64,000 nucleotides of DNA from Corydoras sp. C115 (GCA_019802505.1 JAFMOC010000449.1:161001-225000), one strand, 5' to 3'. Shown: positions 20,231-33,075, numbered from the stretch's first letter. Numbers and translations are program-made. The notes: generated by a model not told the origin, from the sequence alone.

Positions 20231-21045
20231 TATTAATATTAATATGAAATATTTATATGCTTAATATGAAAATGAGTACTTTCCTTTTGGAGTGCATGTT
20301 CATAAATACAGTAGTAGAGAGTACTAATGAAGAGTAAAAAAATAGTGAAGTTTGGTTTTTCTAGGTTACTGTTTTAAAACATTAGCCATGTTAAGCCAAT
20401 TCCTTATAATGGGTTTAAATGGGAGGAAAAAAGGCTTAATATGAAAATTATTACTTTCCTTTTGGAGTACAGGTTCATAATTCATTCATTCATTCATTAT
20501 CTTCCACTTTATCCTCTATTAGGGTCGCGGTGGGGTTCCCCATGCCCATCCAGGGGAGAACGTTTCGGGCGCTGGGCAGATAGACCCTAGGACAGGGATA
20601 TATATATCCATCGCTGGGCACACACTCACTCACACAGACACACTCTGTATGGGGCAATTTGGAGAACTCAATTGACTTGATCCATGTTTTTGGACTGTGG
20701 GAGGAAACCGGAGAACCCGGAGGAAACCCACGCGGACATGGGGAGAACATGGAAACTCCTCCCAGATGGGGATTCGAACCGGGAATCCCTAGTGCTGAGA
20801 GGCGGACGTGCTAACCACTAATATTAATACATTTGGTTTTAATACATTGAGTCATATTAAGCCAATCTATATAATGGGTTTGAATGGGAGAAATAAGACT
20901 CAATATGAATTTACTTATGATTACTTTCCTTTTGGAGTACATGTTCATAATTACTGTAGTAGAGAGTACTAATGAAGAGTAATAAATGAGTAAAGTTTGG
21001 TCTTTCTAGGTTGATGTTTTAAGACATTAAGCCACGTTAAGACGT
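20231..21045 (+). repeat. tandem repeat of a unique block, interrupted by a V-SINE
   Basis: The blocks TTACTTTCCTTTTGGAGTAC, AGAGAGTACTAATGAAGAGT and TTAAGCCAAT with ATAATGGGTTT occur near 20276-20420, 20452-20478 (part) and 20860-21040. A V-SINE at 20480-20819 splits the array. No coding potential was seen. Confidence 0.75.
20480..20819 (-). mobile_element. V-SINE copy, near full length
   Basis: Reversed element from an ATTCATTCATTCATT run to CGTGCTAACCACTAAT; the last bases of the head are missing. A short TATATA change replaces part of the CGCCAAT segment near 20600. Confidence 0.88.
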
Positions 21046-21586
21046 TCTCACGTGGAGCTTTTTAGAATGTCCCCAGGTGCCGCATTATCTCAGTTTCACA
21101 TCCTGCACCCAGGATGTGGATCCCCTGTCTGCCCTCTCAGTTACACAAGCATATTCCCACATACAAAGTGCTCAGGAGTTGGTGACACTCTACAGTCTCC
21201 ATGGCTACTACAAACCTAGGAGTGGCCAAACAAGACTGCTGGGAGAGTCACCATGTTAAAGGCACAACAGGAGCTTCCTATTATTGTCACAACAGCCATG
21301 GCAGCCTCAGAGGAAAAAACACAAGAGTCTAATCACTTCACTGTAATTATATAAATGACTTTCTTAGACACAGTGAAAAGCTGAGTATTTAATATACATT
21401 TATTATGATAATGTTCCGGCATAATTCATTAAGAAATTTGTAAGTAATTACTAAAGAGACAAAAAGTATGATTTATTACTCGTATCTGTACACGCTGAAT
21501 GCTGTTTTATTTTATTGTACATTTAAATGGCTTTATTGATTGACTTTTTACTATTTAATTGGCTTGGTTTCATTAAAAAATGGGTA
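21046..21586. other. intergenic sequence, no feature seen
   Basis: Unique sequence without recognised repeats. The short open frame at 21077-21259 has no supporting features. Confidence 0.4.
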
Positions 21587-22139
21587 GGGTGGCAACGTGG
21601 CGTAGTGATTGGCATGTTTGCCTCTCAGCACTGGGGATCCAGGTTCGAATCCCAATCTGGGTGGAGTTTCCATGTTCTCCCCATGTCCACGTGGGTTTCC
21701 TCTGGGTTCTCCGGATTCCTCCCACAGTCCAAAAAACATGGATCAAGTCAAGTGAGTTCTCCAAATTGCACCATATAGAGTGTGAGTGAGTGTGTGCCCA
21801 GCGATAGATTGCGCCCTGTCCTGGGTGTATCTGCCCAGCGCCCGAAACGTTCTCCCCTGGTTAACATGTTTGCTTCTCAGCAGGTGGAGTTTCCATGTTC
21901 TCCCCGTGTCTTGTTGGGTTTCCTCTGGGGTATCTGGTTTCCTCCCACAGTCCAAAAACATGGCTTCAAGGTAAAATTGGCTGATCTAAAATTGCCCCAT
22001 ATAATTTACATGTGTGTTTGTGTGAGTGAGTGCATTGTCCTGGGTGTGCCTGCCCAGAACCTGAAACCTTCTGCCCTGGATGGGCAAGCAGAACCTCCCC
22101 ATGACCCTAGTTCCAGTCTAAGTGGAAAATAGATAAGCT
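21587..22139 (+). mobile_element. two V-SINE copies in tandem
   Basis: The first copy (21587-21860) ends at CGTTCTCCCCTGG, and a second, more diverged copy (21861-22139) starts at TTAACATGTTTGCTTCTCAG. The second has a degenerate tail (CCTAGTTCCAGTCTAAG). Confidence 0.82.
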
Positions 22140-22901
22140 GAGAGTTTCATTTTTAAAAAGTGGGTAATTACCAAACAACAAAACTGCAAAAATAAACATG
22201 TGTTCAAAATTTCACCTGGACCCAGCCACTCATCTGCTCTAAAATTGGTCAGGTGAAATTGTCTAGTCAAGCCAATTGCCCCTATGCAGGATAGGACAAA
22301 GGAAGCATGATAAACATATAAAAGTACTGTCTATCAGACTAAATACACCGTTTTAGTTCAAGTACAAGCATTCAGAGCAATCGGGGCGATCTACTCTCAT
22401 TTTACTTATACTTTAGTTTCCTGACTACTGTGTATTGCTCTGTAAATAATAACAAATTAACCTGTGCTTTTCGTAATTTAAGCAAAACATGTATTAAGTT
22501 TTGACCAGAAACAATTGTCATTCGCTCAAGCAGCCAATTCTGCAAGCCAGTGCTAAAGAACCCAGATCAGGAATCCAAAGACGAGGCGGGAACTGATATG
22601 GAGAAAGGTAACCAACGCTACACGTGAATTCTAATATTAGCTTAGGTGTGGTATGTTTGCCTGTGGCGTCTACAAAGTCAGTCACTTTTAAACTGAGTTT
22701 TAGGAAAAGCATACTGAATCTAAGCCTGAGGTGGAGCCAACTATGTCTGTTCTAAGTAAAGCATCACCAACAAATGTCTCTTTTTATAATGATGCATTGT
22801 GTGCTGTGGTACATGTGGAGGTAGATATGTTGAATTTTGATAGTTTAAACATCAAGATGTGCCATAATTATTGTTGGCATGAAATATAGTATACATGGCA
22901 C

Positions 22902-22902
<1 letters not shown>
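22140..22902. other. intergenic sequence, no feature seen
   Basis: Unique AT-rich sequence between a SINE pair and a poly(A)/(AT) tract; no gene or recognisable repeat was found. Confidence 0.4.

Positions 22903-22982
<80 letters not shown>
22903..22982. repeat. poly(A) then (AT)n
   Basis: About 36 A followed by about 20 AT units, adjoining a V-SINE tail. Confidence 0.93.
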
Positions 22983-23533
<551 letters not shown>

Positions 23534-23543
23534 AATAATAAAC

Positions 23544-23880
23544 ATTCATTCATTCATTATCTTCTGCTTTATCCTATATTAGGGTCGTGGGGGGGTTCCC
23601 CATGCCCATCCAGGGGAGAACGTTTCGGGCGCTGGGCAGATACACCCAGGACAGGACGCCAATCTATCACTGGACACACACTCACTCACACAGACACAGT
23701 CTATATGGGGCAATTTGGAGCATTCAATTGACTTGATCCATGTTTTTGGACTGTGGGAGGAAACCGGAGAACCCACACGGACACGGGGAGAACTTGGAAA
23801 CTCTACCAGATTGGGATTCGAACCGGGAATCCCTAGCGCTGAGAGGCGAACATGCTGACCACTAAGCCACCGTGCAGCCC
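23544..23880 (-). mobile_element. V-SINE copy, near full length
   Basis: Reversed element from an ATTCATTCATTCATT run to CCACCGTGCAGCCC, with a small deletion near 23770. Confidence 0.9.
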
Positions 23881-23935
23881 TAACAATAAACAGAATATTA
23901 AAAAATAATAATAATTAAAAAATTTGTTGTACAAT

Positions 23936-24003
23936 TGGGCAATTCAGAGCAAGCCGTTCACCTTGAATTCATGTTTTTGGACTGCTGGAGGAAATCAAAG
24001 AAC
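23936..24003 (-). mobile_element. V-SINE core fragment
   Basis: Diverged short piece around TCATGTTTTTGGACTGC. Confidence 0.55.
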
Positions 24004-24179
24004 GTAGGTATTAGTTTAAAGTCTGCATCCTAGATTCCAGGATTCATCTTCATGTTTTGTTAGGGGAAGGGCTCTGATCAGCACAGTGAGTGAGGGTTGT
24101 GATAAGAATTAAGAACGCAGAGGATCTATTCCTGCCCTCAGGTGAGGATCACATGTTTGAGTGTACCGGGCGTCATTAG

Positions 24180-24450
24180 GAACCACGTGCAGGTTCTCTC
24201 TCTCTCTCCAATGGAGAATTTTGCATTGTGCAATACCTACCAATGCGCATGTGTCAAACTTTAATCCAACCGTGGCATCCCGGTGTATATTCTGTCCGAA
24301 CCCTGATACGCTGTTTCATGCTTTTTCTGATTGTATCAGGTTTCATAAACTTCCTGATTGGACAAACAGAGCTTTCTATTTGGAAATCCTGTCCAGCTGG
24401 GAAACATCCTGATGCTCTCAAACTGGTTAAAGCTTTGGTGGAATCTCGAG
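24180..24450 (+). mobile_element. L1/Tx1-like LINE fragment (C-terminal RT-associated zinc-binding region)
   Basis: The frame at 24161-24412 encodes LQWRILHCAIPTNAHVS, then CIFCPNPDTLFHAFSDC. The spaced Cys/His pattern C-x2-C-x7-H-x4-C is that of the zf-RVT region following reverse transcriptase in fish Tx1/L1-type LINEs. Only this piece remains, with a stop at 24410. Confidence 0.75.
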
Positions 24451-24526
24451 TTTAAGTTTAAGTTTAAGTTGAGTTTTGGTTCTATATAGGTTCACTAAAT
24501 ATACCTGATTTTGAGATGAAGTGGGG

Positions 24527-24688
24527 GCGGCATGGTGGCTTAGTGGTTGGCATGTTCTCCTCTCAGCACTAGGGATTCCCGTTTCGAATCCCAATCTGGA
24601 TGGAGTTTCCATGTTCTCCCCGTGTCCACGTGGGTTTCCTCCGGGTTCTCCGGATTCCTCCCACAGTCCAAAAACATGGACTCAAGGC
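24527..24688 (+). mobile_element. V-SINE copy, 3' half missing
   Basis: Head GGCGGCATGGTGGCTTAGTGG and core up to AAAACATGGACTCAAGG, then unrelated ACAAAACAAAG-rich sequence. Confidence 0.88.
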
Positions 24689-24793
24689 TGCCCAAAACAA
24701 AGATACAAAACGGGGTACAAAACAAAACAAAGATAAGACTACAAAAACGTACATGAAATAAAGTAAAATATAGAAAATATATATCTGTCGCTT

Positions 24794-24796
<3 letters not shown>

Positions 24797-24824
<28 letters not shown>
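24797..24824. repeat. (CT)n microsatellite
   Basis: About 14 CT units. Confidence 0.85.
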
Positions 24825-24830
<6 letters not shown>

Positions 24831-24987
24831 TTAATTCAATTTGCTTAATTGACATGACAAATGTATACATTCATGTTGTCAAAGCATATTGTACACAAAA
24901 TAAATAACGGGAATAAATGAGCAAATACAGATTAAGTTAATTCATTAATTAAAAAAGATTATATGTGTGTGTAAATAAACAATAACA

Positions 24988-24990
<3 letters not shown>

Positions 24991-25071
<81 letters not shown>
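24991..25071. repeat. (AT)n microsatellite
   Basis: About 40 AT units. Confidence 0.95.
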
Positions 25072-25074
<3 letters not shown>

Positions 25075-25198
25075 CTATTATTGTTTCCATGTTTCTCCCC
25101 TCTTCCATGTGAGTGAGTGTGTGTGCCCAACGATGGGTTTAGCGCCTTGTCCTGGGTGAAGTCCCCCCCCCTGGGGGGAACCCCCCCCCCAATGCCCC
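25072..25198 (+). mobile_element. degraded V-SINE fragment with C-runs
   Basis: GTTTCCATGTTTCTCCCC and GTGAGTGAGTGTGTGTGCCC followed by CCTTGTCCTGGGTG are V-SINE pieces; C-runs follow. The base quality of this low-complexity stretch may be poor. Confidence 0.5.
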
Positions 25199-25772
<574 letters not shown>

Positions 25773-26048
25773 TGCGTTCCTATCTGAAAGTCAAATGTTG
25801 CTTGTGGGTTGTGGGAGCGTTCTCTCAGCGTCTCTCAGTGAACTTAATGAAACTCAGAGCAGCAGCTCGCAGCGGAACCGAACCCGGCGGTGTGTGCGGC
25901 CACACTAACTAAACAGCAGAACTCGGATATGTCTGCATTTCTCTGATTTGGGAGACTATCGAGTCGGGAAGTAAATGAACTCTGGGGTTCAAGGTGAAAT
26001 TTCGGGACCTCCGGCAATCAGTTTGCCCCACCGCCTGCAGGGCAACAG
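25773..26048 (+). other. pgcka1: probable 5' UTR exon (exon 1) of pgcka1
   Basis: A GC- and CpG-richer unique block follows the CT run and ends at GGCAACAG before a strong donor GTGAGC (26049). It lies upstream of the start-codon exon on the same strand. The transcription start is not visible and there is no clear TATA box. An ATG at 25975-25977 opens a small upstream frame that runs through the donor. Assignment to pgcka1 is by position and donor only. Confidence 0.5.
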
Positions 26049-26495
26049 GTGAGCGCGCGCTGTTTACCATCAATACGCTTTCATAATAATTACACCTTTA
26101 ATTATACAGTTAATAAAGAAGATCAAGTTCGTGCCGACGAGGCGAACACTTTGACACTCGACTCTTTTATGTGTTGATGTTTGCAGTTGTCATGTTTTCA
26201 GGTTCGTGTCTGCGTTCTTCTGTATTGTCTTTAATAATAAGGTTTAAAAAATTACAATAGTAAAAATGTACAATCACTAACTTATTACTTATAATAAAAT
26301 AGTAAATACTTGCTATAAAAATAGTTTAAAATGGAATTACAGCTTGTATTGTGTTATTACCAAGTACTAAATATGTAATATATGTTTATAATATGTAAGG
26401 ATGTAAATATACTATAGTAAATGTATTACAAAATGTTTATCTTGTAGTTATATGGAAATTATGGAAATTGATTTGCTATTTTAAGCTCTATTTAG
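26049..26495. other. pgcka1 intron 1 start, no feature seen
   Basis: AT-rich unique sequence downstream of the presumed exon 1 donor; no repeats recognised. Confidence 0.4.
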
Positions 26496-26656
26496 AGTGG
26501 CAGCATGGTGGCGTTGTAGTTAGCACGTCCGCCACTGGCGCCATGGATCCGGGTTCGAATCTGATCCAACGTGGATGGAGTTTCCATGTTCTCCCCGTGT
26601 CTGCTGGGGTTCCTCCCACCATTGCATTGGTTGCAATAAATTGCCCCTATGTAATA

Positions 26657-26687
<31 letters not shown>

Positions 26688-26818
26688 GTTTGGGTGATCC
26701 AGCAATAGATTGGTGTCCTGTCCAGGGTGTAACTGCCCAGCGCCTGAAACGTTCTCCCCTGGATGGGCATGGGAACCCCCCACCACCACCACCACGACCC
26801 TAGTAGAGGATTAAGCCT
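26496..26818 (+). mobile_element. diverged V-SINE copy with GT expansion
   Basis: Head GGCAGCATGGTGGCGTTGTAG and B box GGTTCGAATCT. Part of the core (TCCTCCCACAGTCC region) is missing. The internal GTGTGAGTG segment has become about 15 GT units at 26655-26684, and a (CCA)n run lies near 26779. Confidence 0.8.
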
Positions 26819-26947
26819 AAATTAACGATAAGCTCTATTAAAATAAATGAAGCATTACTAAAGCACTAGTGTGTTTAATAATTGTCTAAACGTTGTTGTG
26901 GATTTCTGTAGCTGGAATTATTAAATATGTATTTAAATGAAAACAGC

Positions 26948-27076
26948 TGCGATAGATTGGCGTCCTGTCCTGGGTGTATCTGCCCAGCGCCCGAAACGTT
27001 CTCCCCTGGATGGGCATGGGGAACCCCACCGCGACCCTAATAGAGGATAAAGCGGAAGATAATGAATGAATGAATA
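26948..27076 (+). mobile_element. V-SINE tail half
   Basis: 5'-truncated copy beginning at GCGATAGATTGGCG and ending in GATAATGAATGAATGAAT. Confidence 0.88.
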
Positions 27077-27505
27077 AATTAAAACAGCCATGTGAAGAGC
27101 CCTGCAACATTAGGACAGTTTTAAGGCTAACTGTTGCCAGTTATTATAATATTATACGCAAATTAATAAAGCTATAGATGGTGCTACCAACAAATCTAAG
27201 CATGACCCTGTACATATAATTCACTAAATTGTCTGTCATAAGAATAATTTTATTATAGTATCTTTTATTAAATAATAACTTTTATTAAAGTCCTAAACTG
27301 TTTCAGTAGTTAGTTTCCCATAAAGGCATCCTGGAGCATCAGAAAGGTTCTAAAGTATTAATGGGTAATCCTTATAGTGTCAGCATTAAAATAACTGACT
27401 TATTGTAAGTCACGGTGACACAGGATTCCTCAAAATAGCTGTTATAAAATTATATTTAAAAATAATAATAACCTTGATAATAAAATGCAAAAATTGGGGA
27501 CAGTA
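27077..27505. other. pgcka1 intron, no feature seen
   Basis: AT-rich unique sequence. Confidence 0.4.
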
Positions 27506-27508
27506 TAA

Positions 27509-27550
<42 letters not shown>

Positions 27551-27551
27551 C
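27509..27551. repeat. (ATT)n microsatellite
   Basis: About 14 ATT units, followed shortly by a V-SINE fragment. Confidence 0.92.
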
Positions 27552-27572
27552 ACTGTTTATGGGGTTATTGCG

Positions 27573-27838
27573 TACACCCTGGACAGGGCGCCAATCTATC
27601 GCTGGGTATACACTCACTCACACAGACAATCACATATTATATGGGGCAATTTGGTAATTTAGAGCATTCCATTTACCTTCAATGCATGTTTTTGGACTGT
27701 GGGAGGAAACCGGAGAACCCGGAGGAAGCCCACATGGACACAGGGAGAACATGGAAACTCCACCCAGATCGGTATTCGAACCGGGAATCCCTAGAGCTGA
27801 GAGGAGAACATGCCAACCACTAAGCCTCCATGCCGCCC
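27573..27838 (-). mobile_element. V-SINE copy, tail missing
   Basis: Reversed copy starting within the tail region at CACCCTGGACAGGG and complete to the head CTAAGCCTCCATGCCGCCC. Confidence 0.87.
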
Positions 27839-27930
27839 GATTTACAGGGCATGTTATTTTAAATAGCTAGTTACATCATTTTTGAAAATACAATACACGA
27901 AAATTGTTTCATAGAAGTTTTACATATATT

Positions 27931-28197
27931 CTGGGTGGAGTTTCCATGTTCTCCCCGTGTCCATGTGGGTTTCCTCTGGGTTCTCCGGTTTCCTCCCACA
28001 GTCCAAAAACATGGATCAAGGTGAATTGAATTCTAGAGTAAATCTATAGAGTGTGTATGTGTGAGTGTGTGCCCAGTGATAGATTGGCGCCCTGTCCTGG
28101 GTGTATCTGCCCAGCGCCCGAAACGTTCTCCCCTGGATGGGCATGGGGAACCCCCCACGACTCTAGTAGAGGATAAAGCTGAAGATAATGGATGGAT
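27931..28197 (+). mobile_element. V-SINE copy, head missing
   Basis: Core from CTGGGTGGAGTTTCC to GATAATGGATGGAT. Confidence 0.88.
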
Positions 28198-28500
28198 AGT
28201 AGTTACAGGGAATGTGCATTCATTACAGATGTCATATTGTAAGCTCCCCCTCAACGAACTGCTAATAATTATTATACAGTGCTGCGTTATTATAATAAAC
28301 ACATCAATAACCAATCAGTTTAAAAACCATGATGTACGGCTTCGGCTCCAGGGCTTTTATTTTTACAGCAGTGGGTTGTTCAGGTTGGATGTGTACCTGC
28401 TGACAGTGTTTACAGTCTCATAGGTAGTAGGCGGGGTTAAGCAAAACTGTAAAAGTTTTCAAAGCATGCTCGTGTCTGGTTTTGTAAACTTTTAGCCATT

Positions 28501-28548
<48 letters not shown>

Positions 28549-28729
28549 CTCACACTGATCTGATGCCAAACCAGCTTTTCATGCTTTTCGGGAAAATGCA
28601 CTTGTGTTTGCCATAAAACATTTATGTATACAGCCGTCAGAACATCGCTCAGTGTTAGTACTAAGGGGAAGACGTCGCATCCAAAGATTCCCAATGACCA
28701 CCATGTTTGGATCAACTAAGTTGTGTGTA
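28198..28729. other. pgcka1 intron with a GT microsatellite
   Basis: Unique sequence with about 21 GT units at 28504-28545. Confidence 0.6.
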
Positions 28730-29053
28730 GGGCGGCACGGTGGCTTAGTGGTTAGCATGTTCTCCTTTCAGCACTAGGGATTCCCGGTTCCAATCCCCAT
28801 CTGGGTGGAGTTTCCATGTTCTCCCCGTGTCCGCGTGGGTTTCCTCCGGGTTCTCCGCTTTCCTCCCACAGTCCAAAAACAAGGATCAAGGTCAATTGAA
28901 TTCTCCAAATTGCCCCATATAGAGTGTGTTTGTGTGAGTGAGTGTGTGTCCAGTGAGAGATTGGCACCCTGTCCTGGGTGTATCTGCCAGTTCTCCCCTG
29001 GATGGACATAGGGAACCCCCCTGTGACTCTAGTGGAGGACAATGGATGGATGG
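28730..29053 (+). mobile_element. V-SINE copy, full length with shortened tail
   Basis: Head GGCGGCACGGTGGCTTAGTGG, B box changed to GGTTCCAATCC, core intact. The CAGCGCCCGAAACG segment is deleted in the tail. Confidence 0.9.
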
Positions 29054-29085
29054 AAGTTGTGTGTAAGGTTTAGGAATACCAAAAA

Positions 29086-29309
29086 TGCAGGACAGGGCGT
29101 CTATTAATTTATCTATACACACTCACTCAGACAGACACACTCTATATGGGGCAATTTGGAGAATTCAATTGACCTTGATCCATGTTTTTGGACTGCGGGA
29201 GGAAACCGGAGAACCCGATGGAAACCCACACGGACACGGGGAGAACATGGAAACACCCAGATCGGTATTCGAACCGGGAATCCCTAGGGCTGAGAGGAGA
29301 ACATGCTAG
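29086..29309 (-). mobile_element. V-SINE copy, both ends missing
   Basis: Reversed piece from GGACAGGGCG to GAGAGGAGAACATGCT. Confidence 0.83.
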
Positions 29310-29816
29310 GTAAACAGGTAGATAGCCTTAAAGGCCTATCCCGGCATTTATTTATTTATTACTTATTCTTAAACGTGTTGTTCCTCACGAATAACATCAT
29401 GAAAACCAAGGTGAAAAGCGAAAGTCAGGCTACATTTGGTTTAACAAATGTTTCAGTATAAATGCAAATCGGGATCTGAACGTGACGACCTGGCGACACG
29501 TGCACGTGCAAGTCAGCCAGCCTACGAGAGGTCATCAGTGCTGTGATACAGGGCAGGTTCAGCCACACTGCGCTCCGTGTTTATGGTTAAAGACGGGTTC
29601 CCTCTGGGGGATCAACTGTGCTGATACGAACAGAACGCCCTGCTGACGAGCGCCGTTTGTTTTGTCTGTTTAGCTGCCAATTAGCCGGAGTGCACCGTCT
29701 CCAGAGGGCTTGTAATAAACTATGCTATAGTAACGGACTCCGGGGAAACACACCTGCCCTACCTGTCTGAGGTAAGGAATAAAGTATAAAGGTATATAAG
29801 GTATAAAAAAGGTATA
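29310..29816. other. pgcka1 intron, unique sequence
   Basis: A moderately GC-rich repeat-free block near 29460-29760; no coding or RNA feature recognised. Confidence 0.4.
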
Positions 29817-29882
29817 TACACTATATGGGGCAATTTAGAGCATTTAATTTACCTTTAATCCATGTTTTTGGACTGTGGGAGG
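29817..29882 (-). mobile_element. V-SINE core fragment
   Basis: ATATGGGGCAATTTAGAGC to TTTTTGGACTGTGGGAGG only. Confidence 0.75.
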
Positions 29883-30038
29883 CAATTTGTTTAACTTAGT
29901 ATTGAGTTACAAATGACAAATGCATGAAATCATGTACGTCCACATTATATGGTGGTGAAGCCTGGGACGTTATTAAAGCTAAAAGTGTACACACACACAC
30001 ATAGGTCATTTCCAAATGACCTATGAGCATGTCTATGG

Positions 30039-30409
30039 TTCCCCATGCCCATCTAGAGAAGAACGTTTCAGGTGCTGGGTGGATGGCTTACTGGTAAGCA
30101 TGTTCTCCTCTCAGCGCTAGGGATTCCCGGTTCGAATCCCAATCTGGGTGTTTCCATGTGGAGTTTCCATGTTCTCCCCGTGTTCACGTGGGTTTCCTCC
30201 GGGTTCTCCGGTTTCCTCCCAAAGTCCAAAAACATGGATCAAGTCAATTGAGTTCTCCAAATTGCCCCATATAGAGTGTGTGTCTGTGTGAGTGACTGTG
30301 TGTCCAGTGATAGATTGGCGCCCCGTCCTGGGTGTATCTGCCCAGCCTGAATGGGCATGGGGAACCCCCCGTGACCCTATTAGAGGATAAAGATAGTGGC
30401 TGGATGGAT
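30039..30409. mobile_element. V-SINE: minus-strand tail piece joined to plus-strand copy
   Basis: A minus-strand fragment (30039-30080, CATGCCCATCTAGAGAAGAACG) meets a plus-strand copy (30078-30409). The latter has A box TGGCTTACTGG at 30084-30094, B box GGTTCGAATCC at 30129-30139 and a short internal duplication GTTTCCATGTGGAGTTTCCATG. Confidence 0.82.
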
Positions 30410-30520
30410 TTTCTATAGTACCTAACTGCCAATGTTGCCTCCTTAGAAAACGACTAATAGTAACTTTGTATCTGTGTATTTTGGTTTCAAGCTTCATATA
30501 AATGAATTGAAAATTAACAT

Positions 30521-30832
30521 CCGTGGGGGGGTTTTTCCCCATGCCCATCCAGGGGAGAACGTTTCGGGTGCTGGGCAGATACCCCCAGGACAGGACACCA
30601 ATCTATCTCTGGACACACACTCACTCACACACACACACTCTATATGGGGCAATTTGGAGAACTCAAATGACTTGATCCATGTTTTTGGACTGTGGGAGGA
30701 AACCGGAGAACCCGGAGGAAACCCACGTGGACACGGGGAGAACATTGAAACTCCACCAAGATTGGGATTCGAACATGGAATCCCTAGTGCTGAGAGAAGA
30801 ACATGCTAAACACAAAACCACTGTGCCGCCCC
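30521..30832 (-). mobile_element. V-SINE copy, extreme tail missing
   Basis: Reversed copy from CGTGGGGGGG to ACCACTGTGCCGCCC; the CATCC run and GCTTTATCC are absent. Confidence 0.88.
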
Positions 30833-30862
30833 AAGGAAAATTATATTATATATATATATATG

Positions 30863-31164
30863 GGCGGCACGGTGGCTTAGTGGTTAGCATGTTCTCGTCT
30901 CAGAGTTTCCATGTTCTCCCCGTGTCCACGTGGGTTTCCTCCGGGTTCTCCGGTTTCCTCCCACAGTCGAAAAACATGGATCAAGTCAAATGAATTCTCA
31001 AAATTGCCCCATATAGAGTGTGTTTGTGTGAGTGAGTGTGTGTCCAGTGATAGATTGCCGTCCTGTCCTGGGTCTATCTGCCCAGCACCCGAAACGTTCT
31101 CCCCTGGATGGGCATAGGGAACCCCCCCGTGACCCTAATAGAGGATAAAGCGGAAGATAATGAA

Positions 31165-31170
<6 letters not shown>
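30863..31170 (+). mobile_element. V-SINE copy with head deletion
   Basis: Head GGCGGCACGGTGGCTTAGTGG jumps from TCGTCTCAG to AGTTTCCATG, losing the B box. The rest is intact to GATAATGAATGAATA and runs into (AT)n. Confidence 0.88.
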
Positions 31171-31238
<68 letters not shown>

Positions 31239-31240
31239 TA
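31169..31240. repeat. (AT)n microsatellite grown from a SINE tail
   Basis: About 33 AT units directly continuous with the 3' end of the V-SINE to its left. Confidence 0.92.
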
Positions 31241-31729
31241 GTGTTAATATCAGTAAAACGTCATCAATAAATGAATAGGTTGAAAAGGTTCTTGTGGTGA
31301 CCATGGGCTACACCATGAGCTTGTAGTTTATCTAGGTAAACTCACGGCAATGTAGTCGACTGTTGCAGGTTTGGCGGGAGAGTCTTAAGTAGCTCTGCGC
31401 TGACGTGGAGCTCTCACCCCTAAAAGCAAATATTTGTCATGGTGTTAAACAAAACGCTAATGGATCATTTTTCGAAATGGGAAACACAACGTGTTAACAC
31501 GGTGCCACGGCACAGACGATCTCTGAGGTGATAGAGCAGTGGATTAACGGACAATGAAAAAGCCAAACAAACACAATCTTATATAAAATAAAATTAAATA
31601 AAGAAATAAAATTGATTTGTAATTTCAAATATTCAAAAGATTTTTGCAAAGTAGCAAATATTTATTTCTAATTTATGAATTAAAAAAAATAGGCAACACT
31701 TTACCTAAATCAGGTATTCATAATGCATT
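31241..31729. other. pgcka1 intron, no feature seen
   Basis: Unique sequence leading into an AT-rich satellite. Confidence 0.4.
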
Positions 31730-32690
31730 ATTAACACATTTATACAGCTTTATAAAGTACGTTATATGTTATAAAGTGTTATGGATACTTTATAAAACTT
31801 TAGAAAGTATGCTATATGTTATAAAGTGTTATGGATACTTTATAAATGTATTAGTGCATTTACACAGCTTTATAAAGTACGTTATATGTTATAAAGAGTT
31901 ATGGATAATTTATTAAGCTTTATAAAGTATGTTATATGTTATAAAGAGTTATGGATACTTTATAAAGCTTTATAAATGCATTATAAGTGCATTTATAAAG
32001 CTTTATAAGGTATGCTATATGTTATAAAGTGTTAAGGATACATTATAAAGCTTTATAAACGCATTTTTAAAGCTTTATAAGGTATGCTATATGTTATAAA
32101 GTGTTAGGGATACATTATAAAGCTTAATAAATGCATTTTTAAAGCTTTATAAGGTATGCTATATGTTATAAAGTGTTAAGGATACTTTATAAAGCTTTAT
32201 AAATGCATTATAAAAGCATTTATAAAGATTTATAAGGTATACTATATGTTATAAAGTGTTATGGATACTTTATAAAGCTTTATAAATGTATTATAAGTGC
32301 CTTTATAAAGTATTATAAAGTGTGCTATATGTTATAAAGTGTTAAGGATACATTATAAAGCTTTATAAATGGATTTATAAAGCTTTATAGGGTATGCTAT
32401 ATGTTATAAAGTATTAAGGATACTTTATAAAGCTTTATAGAGTATGCTACATGTTATAAAGTATTAAGGATACTTTATAAAGCTTAATAAATACACTATA
32501 GGTGCATTTATAAAGCTTTATAAAGTATGCTTTATGTCATAAAGTGTTATGGATACATTATAAGGTTTTATAAATGCACGTTATAAATGCTTTATAAAGT
32601 ACGTTATATGTTATTAGTGTATTATGAGTGTTAAGGATACATTATAAAGCTTTATAAATGCACTTATAATGCATTATTAATACCGGCTTC
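31730..32690 (+). repeat. AT-rich minisatellite, about 13 units
   Basis: TATATGTTATAAAG recurs about 13 times, at irregular spacing of 50-84 bp, alternating with GGATACTTTATAAAGC and the palindromic core ATAAAGCTTTAT. Units differ by small indels. Almost no G or C outside AAGC, GTGTT and GCATT. Confidence 0.92.
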
Positions 32691-33075
32691 ATAAAAAGTG
32701 TCACCAAAATGTTTTTAAAGACAATGAAATTGAGCTTCATCATAAAGTTGGTCATGTAGAACATGTATTTGAAAGCAGAGTACTGCAGGCAGGCTGACCG
32801 GTGAGGGCTAAAGTCCGTGTGTACATCGGGGAATGCACGCTGGACGTTTCCCTGCCTCTGTTACAATGCCTGCACTTAACCGGTTACACCACATTTTATA
32901 TTTAACCAACAATTAGCGTTACAGAAGAGTCGTTTTTATTCTATTACCAACAAAGCCAAAGTATAGCCTCTCTGACATTTGTTTATTTTGCTCTTTGTTA
33001 GCTCCAAGGTGAACCAGTCATTATGTGTGTCAGGGTGCTTTACTCTAAGTTTAGGTTGCTGCTTAAAGGACACGC
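32691..33075. other. pgcka1 intron, no feature seen
   Basis: Unique sequence. A weak SINE-like stretch near 32790-32890 could not be assigned. Confidence 0.35.

Noticed and set aside
24161..24412. Novel zinc-binding gene
   Set aside because: The Cys/His pattern and flanking words are those of the C-terminal end of a Tx1/L1-type LINE; it is a truncated relic.
31730..32690. CRISPR-like or other regularly spaced array
   Set aside because: Spacing is irregular, the 'spacers' are repeat-derived, and the genome is clearly vertebrate; this is a minisatellite.
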